A DNA stretch of 64,000 bases from Lentilactobacillus otakiensis DSM 19908 = JCM 15040 (GCF_001434145.1 NZ_AZED01000020.1:52155-116154); one strand, 5' to 3'; positions 25,432-35,541 are shown, counted from the first letter of the stretch. The notes: generated by a model not told the origin, from the letters alone. Translations and numbers: made by a program.

Positions 25432-26211
25432 ATGGAAATTAACGAACTCAAAGAAATAGACAAAACAGTTAAAGGTTGGCTGCATGAATCGCGGGACAAT
25501 GTTTTAAGAAAAATTGATACCAGGTTAAAAGTTGATACTAAAACCAGTCGACGCGACTTGGTTACTAATATTGACAAGCAAAACGAGAAGTTTTTGGTTG
25601 GCAAGATTCGTGAATTTGATCCGGATGCCAAAATTCTTGGCGAAGAGGGATTTGGCGATCAGGTGCATTCAACCGATGGCCGGATCTGGATTATCGATCC
25701 GATTGACGGCACCATGAATTTTGTTAAGCAGCGAAATCATTTTGCCATTATGATTGCCCTATATGAGGACGGCAAGGGTGTCCTTGGCTATGTCATGGAC
25801 GTCATTGGCAAGCATTTGCTTTCTGGTGGCCCGGACTTAGGAGTGTTTGATAACGGGCATCCATTACCACCTGTTAAAGATACGTCTCTTAGAGAGGGAC
25901 TCATTGGTCTTAGCGGACCGATGGTATTGCATAATGATTATAATATGGTAGACATTGCCCAACAGTCATTGGGAATGCGCATTTACGGCAGTGCTGGGAT
26001 TGATATTATTTCTGTTCTCCGCGGTGAATTAGTTGGTTATATATCTTATCTGAAGCCTTGGGACTTTGGTGCTGGCAGAATTTTGTGTGAAACTGCCGGA
26101 CTTAAGATGACAACTATTGACGGACGGCGGCTTGATGTGTTATCATCAACACCAGTATTGTTAGCAACACGAAATGCACATCAAGACATTCTTACAATCG
26201 TAAGTAAATGA
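25432..26211 (+). CDS. Inositol monophosphatase family protein
   Basis: This 259-residue Mg-dependent phosphatase has all three family signatures: GEEGFGD (metal ligand), DPIDGTMNFV near residue 87 and KPWDFGAGRILCETAG near 200. The family includes inositol-1-phosphatase, fructose-bisphosphatase and pAp phosphatases, and the physiological substrate here is not determined. It starts one base after the UPF0223 stop and has its own GAGG SD. A clean terminator follows. Confidence 0.88.
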   Translation: MEINELKEIDKTVKGWLHESRDNVLRKIDTRLKVDTKTSRRDLVTNIDKQNEKFLVGKIREFDPDAKILGEEGFGDQVHSTDGRIWIIDPIDGTMNFVKQRNHFAIMIALYEDGKGVLGYVMDVIGKHLLSGGPDLGVFDNGHPLPPVKDTSLREGLIGLSGPMVLHNDYNMVDIAQQSLGMRIYGSAGIDIISVLRGELVGYISYLKPWDFGAGRILCETAGLKMTTIDGRRLDVLSSTPVLLATRNAHQDILTIVSK

Positions 26212-26215
26212 TCGG

Positions 26216-26241
26216 ACTGTGACAGTTGTCACAGTTTTTTT
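26216..26241 (+). terminator. Terminator after the inositol phosphatase gene
   Basis: ACTGTGAC pairs with GTCACAGT, followed by seven T. Confidence 0.85.
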
Positions 26242-26310
26242 ATGCGAATAATTGTGAAATAGTATGATGTACAACATTCGGTTTGATTTAAATGAAGGGA
26301 AGCAAACGAC

Positions 26311-28158
26311 TTGGATACTAAATTAAAAACACGCGACGACATTCGTAACATCGCCATTATTGCCCATGTTGACCACGGTAAGACGACTTTGGTTAACGAA
26401 ATGTTAAAGCAGTCAGATACGCTTGATCAGCACGTACAAATTGAGGATCGAGCACTTGACTCGAACGCCATTGAACGTGAACGTGGAATTACCATTCTTT
26501 CAAAGAACACTGCCGTTCGATATGGCGACAAACAAATTAACATCTTGGATACCCCAGGACATGCGGACTTCGGTGGTGAAGTTGAGCGGATCATGCGAAT
26601 GGTTGATGGCTGTTTACTTGTCGTTGATGCTTTCGAAGGTACGATGCCTCAGACTCGGTTCGTTTTGAAGAAAGCTCTTGAACAACACTTAACCCCAATC
26701 GTTGTGATTAACAAGGTTGACCGTGAAGGTGCTCGTCCAAAAGAAGTTGTGGACGAAGTTCTTGACTTATTCATCGAACTTGGTGCTGATGAAGAGCAAC
26801 TTGATTTCCCTGTTGTTTATGCATCAGCTATGAACGGAACTTCAAGTTATGATCCTGATATTAGTAAGCAGGAACATACTATGAAGCCAATCTTTGACAC
26901 CATTGTTAAAGACATTCCAGCTCCAATCGATAACTCTGACGAACCTCTTCAATTCCAAGTTGCAATGCTTGATTATAATGACTTCGTTGGTCGTATCGGA
27001 ATTGGCCGGATCTTCCGTGGAACAATCAAAGTTGGTGACAGTGTTACTGTTATGAAGCTTGATGGTTCAAAACAGAATTTCCGTGTTACTAAATTAATGG
27101 GATTCTTCGGTTTGAAGAAAGAAGACATCGAGTCAGCCAAGGCGGGTGATTTGATCGCTGTTTCAGGAATGGAAGATATCAACGTCGGTGAAACTGTTGT
27201 TGACCCTAAGGATCCAGAACCACTTCCAATCCTTAGAATTGACGCACCAACTCTGCAAATGACCTTTGGTACCAACACTTCACCATTTGCTGGTCAAGAC
27301 GGTAAGTTTGTAACTGCCCGTCAATTAGGTGATCGTTTGAAGCGTGAACTTCATACCGATGTTTCATTGCGTGTTGAAGACACCGACCAACCAGGTGCTT
27401 GGGTTGTTTCAGGCCGTGGTGAATTGCATTTGTCAATCTTGGTTGAAAACCTTCGTCGTGAAGGCTTTGAACTTCAAGCATCACGTCCAGAAGTTATCTA
27501 TCGAGAAATCGATGGTACAATGTGCGAACCATTTGAATCCGTTCAAATCGATACTCCTGATGAGTATACTGGTTCAATCATCGATACGCTTTCACAACGT
27601 AAGGGTACAATGCAGAACATGGAAACAACTGATAATGGCCAAACTCGTTTGACATTCTTGGCACCATCACGTGGTTTGATTGGTTATTCAACTGAATTCC
27701 TTTCATTAACTCGTGGTTATGGTATCTTGAACCATACTTTCGAGAAGTACATGCCAGTTATCAAGGGCTGGAACCCTGGTCGTACTAAGGGTACCCTTGT
27801 TTCAATGAACGCCGGCAAAGCAACTACCTACGCAATGATGGGTATTGAAAGCCGTGGTACATTATTAATCGATCCAGGTACAGAAGTGTACGAAGGGATG
27901 ATTGTTGGTGAAAATAACCGTGAGAACGATATCACAGTTAACATCACTAAAGGTAAGAACTTGACCAACGTCCGTGCTGCTGGTTCTGATGATATGGCCC
28001 GCATTAAGACACCTACTCATCTTTCACTTGAAGAATCACTTGAATTCTTGAATGAAGATGAATTGTGTGAAGTAACGCCTAACTTCATTCGTTTGAGAAA
28101 GAAGATTCTTAACTCAAACACTCGTGAAAAAGAAGCTAAGAAGAAGCGTCATAACTAA
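26311..28158 (+). CDS. typA: Ribosome-associated GTPase TypA/BipA
   Basis: The 615-residue translational GTPase is related to EF-G and binds 70S ribosomes, with roles in ribosome assembly and cold or stress growth. It has G1 AHVDHGKT, the switch RGITI, G3 [11 protein letters not shown] and G4 NKVDRE, then elongation-factor beta-barrel and alpha/beta domains, and the TypA-specific C-terminal domain ending in a basic tail. TTG 26311 follows GAAGGGA with about 8-base spacing; no ATG fits. The biased codon use suggests high expression. A terminator follows. Confidence 0.95.
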   Translation: MDTKLKTRDDIRNIAIIAHVDHGKTTLVNEMLKQSDTLDQHVQIEDRALDSNAIERERGITILSKNTAVRYGDKQINILDTPGHADFGGEVERIMRMVDGCLLVVDAFEGTMPQTRFVLKKALEQHLTPIVVINKVDREGARPKEVVDEVLDLFIELGADEEQLDFPVVYASAMNGTSSYDPDISKQEHTMKPIFDTIVKDIPAPIDNSDEPLQFQVAMLDYNDFVGRIGIGRIFRGTIKVGDSVTVMKLDGSKQNFRVTKLMGFFGLKKEDIESAKAGDLIAVSGMEDINVGETVVDPKDPEPLPILRIDAPTLQMTFGTNTSPFAGQDGKFVTARQLGDRLKRELHTDVSLRVEDTDQPGAWVVSGRGELHLSILVENLRREGFELQASRPEVIYREIDGTMCEPFESVQIDTPDEYTGSIIDTLSQRKGTMQNMETTDNGQTRLTFLAPSRGLIGYSTEFLSLTRGYGILNHTFEKYMPVIKGWNPGRTKGTLVSMNAGKATTYAMMGIESRGTLLIDPGTEVYEGMIVGENNRENDITVNITKGKNLTNVRAAGSDDMARIKTPTHLSLEESLEFLNEDELCEVTPNFIRLRKKILNSNTREKEAKKKRHN

Positions 28159-28174
28159 AATTAATTTTAAATAT

Positions 28175-28216
28175 AAAGCCACAACCAGTCCGCCTTGGAT
28201 TGATTGTGGCTTTTTG
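28175..28216 (+). terminator. Terminator after typA
   Basis: AAAGCCACAA pairs with TTGTGGCTTT around a partly paired loop and ends in TTTTT. Confidence 0.8.
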
Positions 28217-28300
28217 TGTTGGGTGAAAATAATCAATTCGTAAAACTTGTTAAATTCCACTAAACCTGTTAAGTAATCAGCAAATTCGAATTTTTAATTA

Positions 28301-28309
28301 TGATATAAT
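28301..28309 (+). promoter_or_regulatory. Extended -10 promoter of ftsW
   Basis: TGA followed by consensus TATAAT (28304-28309) lies about 47 bases before the ftsW start. The -35 is poor. Confidence 0.5.
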
Positions 28310-28355
28310 GTAGTTCGATGTACCTACATATAATTTGAAAAGTGGAGTTGGACCA

Positions 28356-29537
28356 ATGGGGAAAGCACGTTTAAAAAATCTCGATTATGTAATATTTATT
28401 CCATATATTATCATGTCGATTATTGGGGTTGTGATGGTGTATTCTGCCAGCGCAAATATTGCGTTACAAAATGGTGGAAGCCCACTAAGCTATCTGATTA
28501 AGCAATTAATTTTTGTGATTATCAGTATTGTGATTGTGGCCGTGATGACGGCAATGAACATCAAATATTTACGCAAACCGGGATTCCTAAAATTCCTGCT
28601 CTACGCGTTTATCCTGGTGTTAATTGGCCTGTTAGTGGTCGGCAAAACTATCAATGGTGCCGCCGGCTGGATTCATCTTGGCCCAGTTAATATTCAACCT
28701 GCTGAATTCGTGAAGTTCTTCTTGATCATTTGGCTGGCAGATGTAATTGATAAGAGCCAACCCGAAATCACCCTGTCGTTTCGGAGTTGGTGGGATCAGA
28801 TGAAATGGCCGTTATTCTTTACGGCAGTTTTAATTGCTTTGATTCTCAAGCAACCTGATTCCGGTGGTGCTGCCATTAATTTGGCAATTGCTTTTATCTT
28901 GTTTAATTGCAGTGGCTTTTCTTGGAAACGGGCACTGGGCGTGATCTATGGCTGTGTTGTGGCAGCATTTTTGGCGTTTGAATTCATTTTGGTGCCAATG
29001 GCAAAATCAGATTCATTTTCCAATTCATACCAGTTACAACGAATTGTGGCCTTCACCAATCCATTTGGTCATGCACAAGGGACCGGTCAACAGGTTGTTA
29101 ATTCCTACTATGCCATTAGCAATGGTGGGTTGTTTGGGGTTGGTCTTGGTAACAGTGTTCAAAAGACCGGCTATTTACCGGAACCCAATACTGATTTCAT
29201 TATGTCAATTTTGACAGAGGAACTGGGTGCCATCGCAGCATTCCTGGTATTGGCGCTGTTGGCAGTTATCATTTTACGAACTGTTCAAATCGGCGTCCGT
29301 AGCAATAATACCTATCAAAGTTTAGTCTGTTACGGTGTGGCAACATACATGAGCATTCAGACCTTCTTTAACATGGGTGGTGTACTGGGTGTCCTGCCAA
29401 TTACTGGTGTGACATTTCCATTCATCAGTTATGGCGGATCAAGTATTCTGACCTTGTCCTTCTGTTTGGGGCTAGTGTTAAATATCAGTAGTCGCCAGCG
29501 AATGCAACGCCGGGCGCTAAAGGTCGCTAGAAAATAA
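28356..29537 (+). CDS. ftsW: FtsW/RodA/SpoVE family peptidoglycan polymerase
   Basis: The 393-residue SEDS protein polymerises glycan strands from lipid II during septation. About ten membrane segments are visible, with family motifs MVYSAS near the N-terminus, NIQPAEFVKF, LKQPDSGGAA, YLPEPNTDFI and the C-terminal FPFISYGGSS. FtsW is preferred to RodA because of its place between typA and ylbG in the conserved division-region order, but RodA cannot be excluded. ATG 28356 follows AGTGGAG with 8-base spacing; a TTG 21 bases upstream has no SD. Confidence 0.88.
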   Translation: MGKARLKNLDYVIFIPYIIMSIIGVVMVYSASANIALQNGGSPLSYLIKQLIFVIISIVIVAVMTAMNIKYLRKPGFLKFLLYAFILVLIGLLVVGKTINGAAGWIHLGPVNIQPAEFVKFFLIIWLADVIDKSQPEITLSFRSWWDQMKWPLFFTAVLIALILKQPDSGGAAINLAIAFILFNCSGFSWKRALGVIYGCVVAAFLAFEFILVPMAKSDSFSNSYQLQRIVAFTNPFGHAQGTGQQVVNSYYAISNGGLFGVGLGNSVQKTGYLPEPNTDFIMSILTEELGAIAAFLVLALLAVIILRTVQIGVRSNNTYQSLVCYGVATYMSIQTFFNMGGVLGVLPITGVTFPFISYGGSSILTLSFCLGLVLNISSRQRMQRRALKVARK

Positions 29538-29556
29538 TATTTAAGGAGATGTCATC

Positions 29557-29838
29557 ATGACATTAGATATTCAACCCACAACGGGCTTAATTGTTTATCT
29601 GCATTCAATTCGTCATTCCAGAAATCTGAAGTCATATGGGCGGCTCTATTACGTTTCTAAGCGCATGCGCTATGGCCTGATTTATGTGAATAAAGACGAT
29701 GAAGAAGAAATCACTAAGAAATTATCTTCTCAGAATTATGTCAAACAAGTGGTTCCGTCACACTTGAATGAATTATTCCAAGAAGTGGAAGGCAAAACTG
29801 AATTGGATGACGACGATTCAATTGACGATGATTATTAA
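29557..29838 (+). CDS. ylbG: UPF0298 family protein YlbG
   Basis: The 93-residue protein has the pattern GLIVYLHSIRHSRNLKSYG and VSKRMRYGLIYVN that I recognise as UPF0298 (YlbG). It ends with an aspartate-rich tail. Its biochemical role is unknown; its place in front of rsmD and coaD is conserved in Firmicutes. AAGGAG precedes ATG 29557. It is co-transcribed with the downstream genes, since gaps are 14 bases or less and there is no terminator before 31969. Confidence 0.85.
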   Translation: MTLDIQPTTGLIVYLHSIRHSRNLKSYGRLYYVSKRMRYGLIYVNKDDEEEITKKLSSQNYVKQVVPSHLNELFQEVEGKTELDDDDSIDDDY

Positions 29839-29852
29839 AGTTGAGGTAAACC

Positions 29853-30419
29853 ATGAGAATTGTATCAGGTAAATATGGTGGGATTCGTTTAAACCCAGTC
29901 AAAAGTGATAAAACTCGGCCGACCACGGATAAAGTTAAAGAATCTTTGTTTAGCATGACCGGCCCATATTATCAGGGCGGGAGATTTCTGGATTTGTTTG
30001 CTGGGTCCGGAGCCGTTGGTATTGAGGCAGTTTCAAGAGGTATGGATCATGCTGTACTGGTGGACCGGCAATACCAAGCGATTAAGGCCATCAAGGAAAA
30101 TATTGCCAAAATTCATGCTGAAGAACAATTTGAAGTCATCAAAGGTAACGCTGAGATGGTTTTAAAGCAACTTGCCGGTAATGGTGTTAAGTTTGACATG
30201 GTATTTCTGGACCCACCATACAAACTGCAGAAAATAGTGGCAACATTAGCCAACTTGAAGAATTTGGAGCTATTGAATGATGGCGCGGTGGTGATTTGTG
30301 AAACTGATAATCACACCGAATTACCGACGGATCTGGACGGTTTTCATTCGACCAGGCAAAAAAATTACGGACTGACCAATTTAACAATTTATGATTATCA
30401 AATGGGGAATGAACAATGA
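29853..30419 (+). CDS. rsmD: 16S rRNA (guanine(966)-N(2))-methyltransferase
   Basis: RsmD methylates G966 of 16S rRNA with S-adenosylmethionine. The 188-residue Rossmann methyltransferase has RIVSGKYGG and RPTTDKVKESLF at the N-terminus, the SAM-binding FLDLFAGSGAVGIEA, and the catalytic LDPPY motif. GAGG precedes ATG 29853. Its stop overlaps the coaD start by ATGA, a common coupled pair. Confidence 0.93.
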   Translation: MRIVSGKYGGIRLNPVKSDKTRPTTDKVKESLFSMTGPYYQGGRFLDLFAGSGAVGIEAVSRGMDHAVLVDRQYQAIKAIKENIAKIHAEEQFEVIKGNAEMVLKQLAGNGVKFDMVFLDPPYKLQKIVATLANLKNLELLNDGAVVICETDNHTELPTDLDGFHSTRQKNYGLTNLTIYDYQMGNEQ

Positions 30420-30895
30420 CAAAAGCTTTATATGCGGGTAGTTTTGACCCGATCACCTTTGGGCACATTGATGTGATCGAACGTGCCAGCCGAATTTTTG
30501 ACAAGGTATACGTTGCAATCAGTATTAATACGCATAAACATGCATTGTTTAGTGACGATGAGCGATCTGAGTTTGCTCGGGAAGCACTTAGTCAATTAAA
30601 AAATGTTGAAGTGGTGGTCTCAGAAGAGCTCACCGTTGAACTGGCACACAGTTTAGGTGCTTCTGTGTTGGTACGTGGCGTCCGTGGTGGGAGTGATTTG
30701 GATTCTGAAATGTCGATCGCTGGCCTCAATGAAAAGCTGGCTGCGGACATTCAAACGATTTTTATTCCAACAGCTGCAAACTATCGCGATCTGTCCTCCA
30801 GCATGATTAAAGAAATCGCCAAATTTCATGGCGATGTTTCCAAATTTGTCCCGGCACCGGTTGCAGGAGCCTTAACCGAAAAGTATCAACAATAA
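30416..30895 (+). CDS. coaD: Phosphopantetheine adenylyltransferase
   Basis: CoaD carries out the penultimate step of coenzyme A synthesis, joining ATP and 4'-phosphopantetheine. The 159-residue protein has the nucleotidyltransferase motif GSFDPITFGH near residue 8, RGVRGGSD, and the C-terminal SSSMIKEIAKFHGDVS. The length is standard. It overlaps rsmD by 4 bases and precedes the secreted-protease gene, as in Bacillus. Confidence 0.95.
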   Translation: MTKALYAGSFDPITFGHIDVIERASRIFDKVYVAISINTHKHALFSDDERSEFAREALSQLKNVEVVVSEELTVELAHSLGASVLVRGVRGGSDLDSEMSIAGLNEKLAADIQTIFIPTAANYRDLSSSMIKEIAKFHGDVSKFVPAPVAGALTEKYQQ

Positions 30896-30920
30896 AATAG
30901 TATAAGAGAGTGGTGAGCTG

Positions 30921-31958
30921 ATGAAGAAATGGTTTAAAAAATATTTAATTTGGTTTGCCATTTTACTTTTTGTGGCCATCGGTTTTTTGTGGCCGCTGCC
31001 AAATTACATCGAAGGACCCGGTGATGCGGCTAATTTGAGTAAAATTGTCAATATTAAAGGCCACCCGGACAAGCACAAGGGCCAATTCATGTTGATGTCG
31101 GTCAGCATTTCTCAGGCCCGGCCATTTACGTACCTTTATGCTAAGTTGAGTCCGTATTACTCAATTGAACCTGAAGAAGACGTCACCGGCGGACAGGACA
31201 TGAAAGAATACAGCAAGGTCCAGCAGATCTACATGGATGGATCAATTAATAGTGCTATTTATACTGCCTATCACCAAGCTCACAAGGCAGTTAAGATCAA
31301 ATATCGTGGGATTTATGTCATGAGTTTGATGAAGCACTCTAATTTTAAAAACAAGCTTAAAGTTGGTGACGTTGTGGTTGCCTTGGATGGGCGTCATTTT
31401 AAGAGCTCACTTGGGTTTATCAAATACGTCAAGCAGCAAAAATACGGCCAAAAGCTCACCGTCACATATAAGCGCAACGGTAAGTTGCATCAGGCAACCG
31501 CACCGCTTGGGATGATCGCTAAGAATCGGGCTGGGATCGGGATTACATTAACTGATGACGTTCAAGTTAAACCGCAGATTCCGATCAAAGTACATCCGGG
31601 ACAAGTGGGTGGACCATCTGGTGGATTGATGTTTTCACTACAGATCTATAGCCAGTTAACGAACAAGAATCTCCGTCACGGACAAAAAGTTGCCGGTACG
31701 GGCACAGTTGATGGTTTAGGTAACGTCGGCGAAATTGGTGGTATCGACAAAAAAGTGATCACTGCCAAAAAGCATGGTGCCAAGATTTTCCTGGCCCCAT
31801 ATGTTAAGCCAACTAAAACCATTTTGAAATATGAAGAAAATCATCAGACTAATTATCAAATGGCCAAAGCCACAGCGAAGAAGTATGCACCGTCGATGAA
31901 GGTTATTCCTGTCAAGACGTTTGCCCAGGCAGTTTCGGTGTTAGAGAAAACGAAATAA
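30921..31958 (+). CDS. PDZ domain S16 (Lon-like) protease, YlbL/SepM type
   Basis: This 345-residue protein has an N-terminal membrane anchor (about 6-27), an extracellular PDZ domain (around GIYVMSLMKHSNFKNKLKVGD) and a C-terminal Lon-type protease domain. The Ser-Lys dyad is in GGPSGGLMF (near 234) and GGIDKKVITAKK (near 277). Streptococcal SepM trims a competence peptide, and Bacillus YlbL degrades a cell-division checkpoint protein. The substrate here is unknown, although competence genes follow directly. A GTGGTGAG SD precedes ATG 30921. Confidence 0.88.
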   Translation: MKKWFKKYLIWFAILLFVAIGFLWPLPNYIEGPGDAANLSKIVNIKGHPDKHKGQFMLMSVSISQARPFTYLYAKLSPYYSIEPEEDVTGGQDMKEYSKVQQIYMDGSINSAIYTAYHQAHKAVKIKYRGIYVMSLMKHSNFKNKLKVGDVVVALDGRHFKSSLGFIKYVKQQKYGQKLTVTYKRNGKLHQATAPLGMIAKNRAGIGITLTDDVQVKPQIPIKVHPGQVGGPSGGLMFSLQIYSQLTNKNLRHGQKVAGTGTVDGLGNVGEIGGIDKKVITAKKHGAKIFLAPYVKPTKTILKYEENHQTNYQMAKATAKKYAPSMKVIPVKTFAQAVSVLEKTK

Positions 31959-31968
31959 TCAGATTTTG

Positions 31969-31999
31969 AAAAAGGATTAGATAATCTAATCCTTTTTTT
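31969..31999 (+). terminator. Terminator after the Lon-like protease
   Basis: AAAAAGGATTAGAT pairs with ATCTAATCC and seven T follow, ending the ftsW-to-protease transcript. Confidence 0.85.
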
Positions 32000-32029
32000 C
32001 GTATATACATGTTAGAAGGGAGGTACAGC

Positions 32030-32761
32030 ATGGATAGGATACGTGAGTTTATTGATGAATATCTATATCAAATATTAATTGGTTTAGTTGCGATTATTGT
32101 GATTTTTATGTTCGTGATTGGTGGCATGCTGGTTGGCAAGGGTGACGACGTTTCGTCAGCTGATGATCAAGTTGCGATTGAAAATTCCAGCAGCCAATCT
32201 GAAGCAGCTTCAGTTTCTCAGTCCGCCTCATCCGAACAACCGAAACAGGTTGCTGCCGGTTCAAATCAGCAGATGTATGTCGATGTGAAAGGGGCAGTCA
32301 AGAATCCTGGTGTGTATCAGGTCAGTGCCAATATGCGAGTTGTTGATGCAATTGATTTGGCAGGTGGTTATAATCGTTCCGCGGACAAAAAGAAAATCAA
32401 TTTGGCTCAAAAATTGACAGATCAACAGGTAATTTATGTACCCATTCGAGGTGAGAAAGGGACACCGGTTACCTCAACCGTCGCTGCGAGCCCAACACCT
32501 GCGGAAACCACACCAGATGCTTCGGCAGATAGTGCTGCACCGGCAGCTGATGGGGCAACCGGCACCCCGCAACAGATTAATTTAAATACGGCTGATAAGA
32601 CGAAGCTCCAAGAGTTGACTGGGATCGGTGATAAAAAAGCTGATCAAATCATCGCTTACCGTCAGGCCCACGGCCAATTTAAAAATATTGAAGAGCTCAA
32701 AGATGTCCCCGGATTTGGGGATAAAACATTTGCCAACCTGAAATCTTCAATTTGTGTATAG
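32030..32761 (+). CDS. comEA: Late competence protein ComEA
   Basis: ComEA is the membrane-bound DNA receptor of natural transformation. The 243-residue protein has an N-terminal membrane segment (about 12-35), a serine-rich linker, a SLBB domain (VDVKGAVKNPGVY) and a proline/alanine/threonine-rich spacer. The C-terminal helix-hairpin-helix DNA-binding region carries LTGIGDKKADQII and VPGFGDKTF. ATG 32030 follows GGGAGG at 6-base spacing; an in-frame ATG at 32009 lies before the SD. It heads the comEA-comEB-comEC-holA cluster. Confidence 0.92.
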   Translation: MDRIREFIDEYLYQILIGLVAIIVIFMFVIGGMLVGKGDDVSSADDQVAIENSSSQSEAASVSQSASSEQPKQVAAGSNQQMYVDVKGAVKNPGVYQVSANMRVVDAIDLAGGYNRSADKKKINLAQKLTDQQVIYVPIRGEKGTPVTSTVAASPTPAETTPDASADSAAPAADGATGTPQQINLNTADKTKLQELTGIGDKKADQIIAYRQAHGQFKNIEELKDVPGFGDKTFANLKSSICV

Positions 32762-32812
32762 CCCAAATGGTGAATTTGAGATATGATTTACACCAGAGAA
32801 GGTGGAATTCAA

Positions 32813-33289
32813 ATGGATAAGCGAATTAAGTGGGACCAATATTTTATGATGCAGGCTGTTTTATTGGCTTCAAGGAGCACGTGTGAACGATTATCCGTTG
32901 GCGCGGTAATTGTGAGAGATAAGCGGATCATCGCTGGTGGCTATAACGGATCAGTAGCTGGAGACGACCACTGTATTGATGTTGGCTGTTATTTGGAAGA
33001 CGGGCATTGCGTCAGAACCATTCACGCAGAGATGAACGCCATTCTTCAGTGTGCCAAATTTGGCGAAAGTACTGACAATGCCGAAATTTATGTGACCGAT
33101 TTTCCATGTCTTCAGTGCACCAAAATGCTGCTGCAAGCCGGAATTACCAAGATTAACTATTTGCGAAACTACCATAATAATGATTACGCACAAAAATTGA
33201 TTAGTTTGAAAAATATTGAATTGAACAAAATTAAATTGACTCAAGCCGATATGGATAGAGTGCCATTCGGATCCTATTTATCTGACTAG
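32813..33289 (+). CDS. comEB: ComE operon protein 2 / dCMP deaminase family protein
   Basis: The 158-residue zinc deaminase has the catalytic HAEMNA segment near residue 70 and the metal-binding PCLQC near 98. By homology it deaminates dCMP to dUMP for thymidylate synthesis. It is located between comEA and comEC as in Bacillus, although ComEB itself is not needed for DNA uptake there. ATG 32813 follows AAGGTGG with 7-base spacing; an earlier ATG at 32783 has no SD. Confidence 0.92.
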   Translation: MDKRIKWDQYFMMQAVLLASRSTCERLSVGAVIVRDKRIIAGGYNGSVAGDDHCIDVGCYLEDGHCVRTIHAEMNAILQCAKFGESTDNAEIYVTDFPCLQCTKMLLQAGITKINYLRNYHNNDYAQKLISLKNIELNKIKLTQADMDRVPFGSYLSD

Positions 33290-33327
33290 TTATTAATAAA
33301 AATTGGCTGATTTTTCCTGCAAGCGCC

Positions 33328-35541
33328 ATGCTTTTAATGAGCATGATCATTTACGGAAATGCTTGGATTGGTGTCTGCCTGATGGGGTTACTGGTTCTAC
33401 GAATTTTCTTCTTACGGGATTCTCAAGCCCTGATAGGTTCGATTATGGCGGTGTTGATGTTTGCTTGCGGCTGTTGGCTCACTCATCAGTGTATGACGCC
33501 TTTAACGGGCCAAAAAACGTATGAAGTCAAAATCTACCCAGATGTCGCTAAAGTGAACGGGGCTAGTTTGAGCTTCATTGCTCATCCTGAAGGCGTGAAG
33601 CAGAAGATGGTGTTCTACGCCAGGCTGAGGGATAAGGGCCAGCAGCGACAGGTAGTCGACGGTGATCAGCCCATCAGGGTTAAAGTTACCGGGAAATTCT
33701 CGGATTTTCTGCCAGCAACTAACATCAATCAATTTGACATGGAAAAATATTATCATCATCAGAAAATCCAAAATTGTTTCGTAGCAGAAAGCTTGAGCTT
33801 CATCGGCGTTCCAAATAGGTTCTCAATGATTGATCGAATTCATATGCTTCGTTCGAAGTTCAACCAATACTGTGGTCACTTGCCCAAAACGTTGAGTTTA
33901 TACGCGACTGGACTGATTAGTGGTTATCGGCCGAATAATTTTTTTGATGAGATGACTGGCGTGAAGAAGCTTGGGCTCCTTCATATATTCAGTATTTCGG
34001 GGATGCACGTCGCCTATTTTCTATCAATTGTTGACCAATTGATGGTGTGGATGGGGTTGTCAAAACTTAAGAAGGCAGTGATTTCGATTGTCTTTTTGGG
34101 TGGCTACTTTATCTTTTCTGGTGGTTCCCCTGGGTTGTTAAGAGCGGTGATCATGGCAATCATCGGCATTATCAACCGTTTATTCAAACTCGGCTTTTCC
34201 CAGCTCGACGTTTGGAGCGGATCGTTGATAATCAACTTGCTCATTTTACCTGAAGCGATGTTTTTAATGGGGGTTCAGTTGAGCTATGGGCTGTCTTTGG
34301 GACTCATTGCCTCAGAAAAGTTATCCTATTTCAAGCAGACCATTTTGTTAAACTTACTCACAGTCCCAATTTTGTTATTTCACATTTATGAATGGCACTT
34401 TTTAAGCGTGGCGGTTAATCTCATTGTATTGCCGTTTTTTGGCAAGGTGATTTTTCCGGCTGTGATTATCGGTGTTATTTGTGGGTTGTTGGCCATGGGG
34501 CTGACGATTCCTATTGATGCATTTTTACAGGTGTTCAACGATGGTTTAAATGCAATCAGCAAATTGCCTGGGATGATCGTTTTTGGTAAGCCAACGCTGC
34601 TGGTAGTTATCATCATGCTGATATTGACCATTCTTTTGACACTGGTCGATAAACGATCTGTGAAAGGAATTGTTATCTTACTATCAACTGTCTATCTGGC
34701 AACGTTTGCTTGGATTCACTTCCCGTTGCACGGTGAAGTCACAATGTTTGATATTGGGCAGGGTGACAGCTTTTTGATTCGAGAACCCTTTAATCGGACA
34801 GTTACGATGATTGATACCGGTGGCAAAGTTCAATTCAACAGCGAGCCTTGGCAAAAAGGAACTCAGGATTACCAGGCTAAACGCTTATCGATCAATTATT
34901 TAAAGAGTATTGGAATTTCAAAAATCGACAATATGTGTGTCAGTCACCAAGATGCTGACCACTGTGGTGATTTGCCGGCATTTATTGAGGAAATGAAGAT
35001 CGATAGGATTATTATTCCGCTGGGGATGGACAAGAATCCTGGTTTTATGGAAAGAATTTCAGGTCGCAGTCACAATACGAAGTTGTTGTGCGTGAACGAT
35101 GAGATGCGGGTGGCTAATTTGCCCGCCCAAATTTATCATCCATATTTGGCAGGCAAGGGTGAAAATCACGATTCAATGGTGTTAGGTGCCAATAAAGGCG
35201 GTTTAAGTTGGTTGTTTACCGGTGATTTGGACCGTCCAGGGGAACTGGATACAATTGCCAGACACCCGGGCTTGTCCGCTGATGTATTAAAGGTTGGCCA
35301 TCACGGCAGTAAAACCTCATCAGATCCCCAGTTTGTTTCGGCGGTGAAGCCAAAAATTGCGTTGATTTCTGCTGGCCGAAATAATCGTTATGGTCATCCA
35401 AACGATGAAACACTGGTGACGTTGAAGCAACACAATGTCAAGATTTTTAATACCCAAAAACACGGTATGGTAAGATATATTTATCGCAACAATACGGGAC
35501 ATTTTGAAACGGCTTTAGACGGTCATGAAGGGAACGTATGA
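33328..35541 (+). CDS. comEC: DNA internalisation channel ComEC/Rec2
   Basis: ComEC forms the inner-membrane channel for single-stranded DNA. The protein (737 residues from ATG 33328) has N-terminal hydrophobic segments and a ComEC core with GLLHIFSISGMHV. The C-terminal metallo-beta-lactamase domain carries FDIGQGDSFLI, SHQDADHCGD and VGHHGSKTS. The start is unsure. No SD precedes ATG 33328, and the frame stays open back to 33286, encoding NKNWLIFPAS, which looks like part of the first helix. ATT 33292, 3 bases after comEB, could be the real start. No frameshift is visible. Confidence 0.88.
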   Translation: MLLMSMIIYGNAWIGVCLMGLLVLRIFFLRDSQALIGSIMAVLMFACGCWLTHQCMTPLTGQKTYEVKIYPDVAKVNGASLSFIAHPEGVKQKMVFYARLRDKGQQRQVVDGDQPIRVKVTGKFSDFLPATNINQFDMEKYYHHQKIQNCFVAESLSFIGVPNRFSMIDRIHMLRSKFNQYCGHLPKTLSLYATGLISGYRPNNFFDEMTGVKKLGLLHIFSISGMHVAYFLSIVDQLMVWMGLSKLKKAVISIVFLGGYFIFSGGSPGLLRAVIMAIIGIINRLFKLGFSQLDVWSGSLIINLLILPEAMFLMGVQLSYGLSLGLIASEKLSYFKQTILLNLLTVPILLFHIYEWHFLSVAVNLIVLPFFGKVIFPAVIIGVICGLLAMGLTIPIDAFLQVFNDGLNAISKLPGMIVFGKPTLLVVIIMLILTILLTLVDKRSVKGIVILLSTVYLATFAWIHFPLHGEVTMFDIGQGDSFLIREPFNRTVTMIDTGGKVQFNSEPWQKGTQDYQAKRLSINYLKSIGISKIDNMCVSHQDADHCGDLPAFIEEMKIDRIIIPLGMDKNPGFMERISGRSHNTKLLCVNDEMRVANLPAQIYHPYLAGKGENHDSMVLGANKGGLSWLFTGDLDRPGELDTIARHPGLSADVLKVGHHGSKTSSDPQFVSAVKPKIALISAGRNNRYGHPNDETLVTLKQHNVKIFNTQKHGMVRYIYRNNTGHFETALDGHEGNV

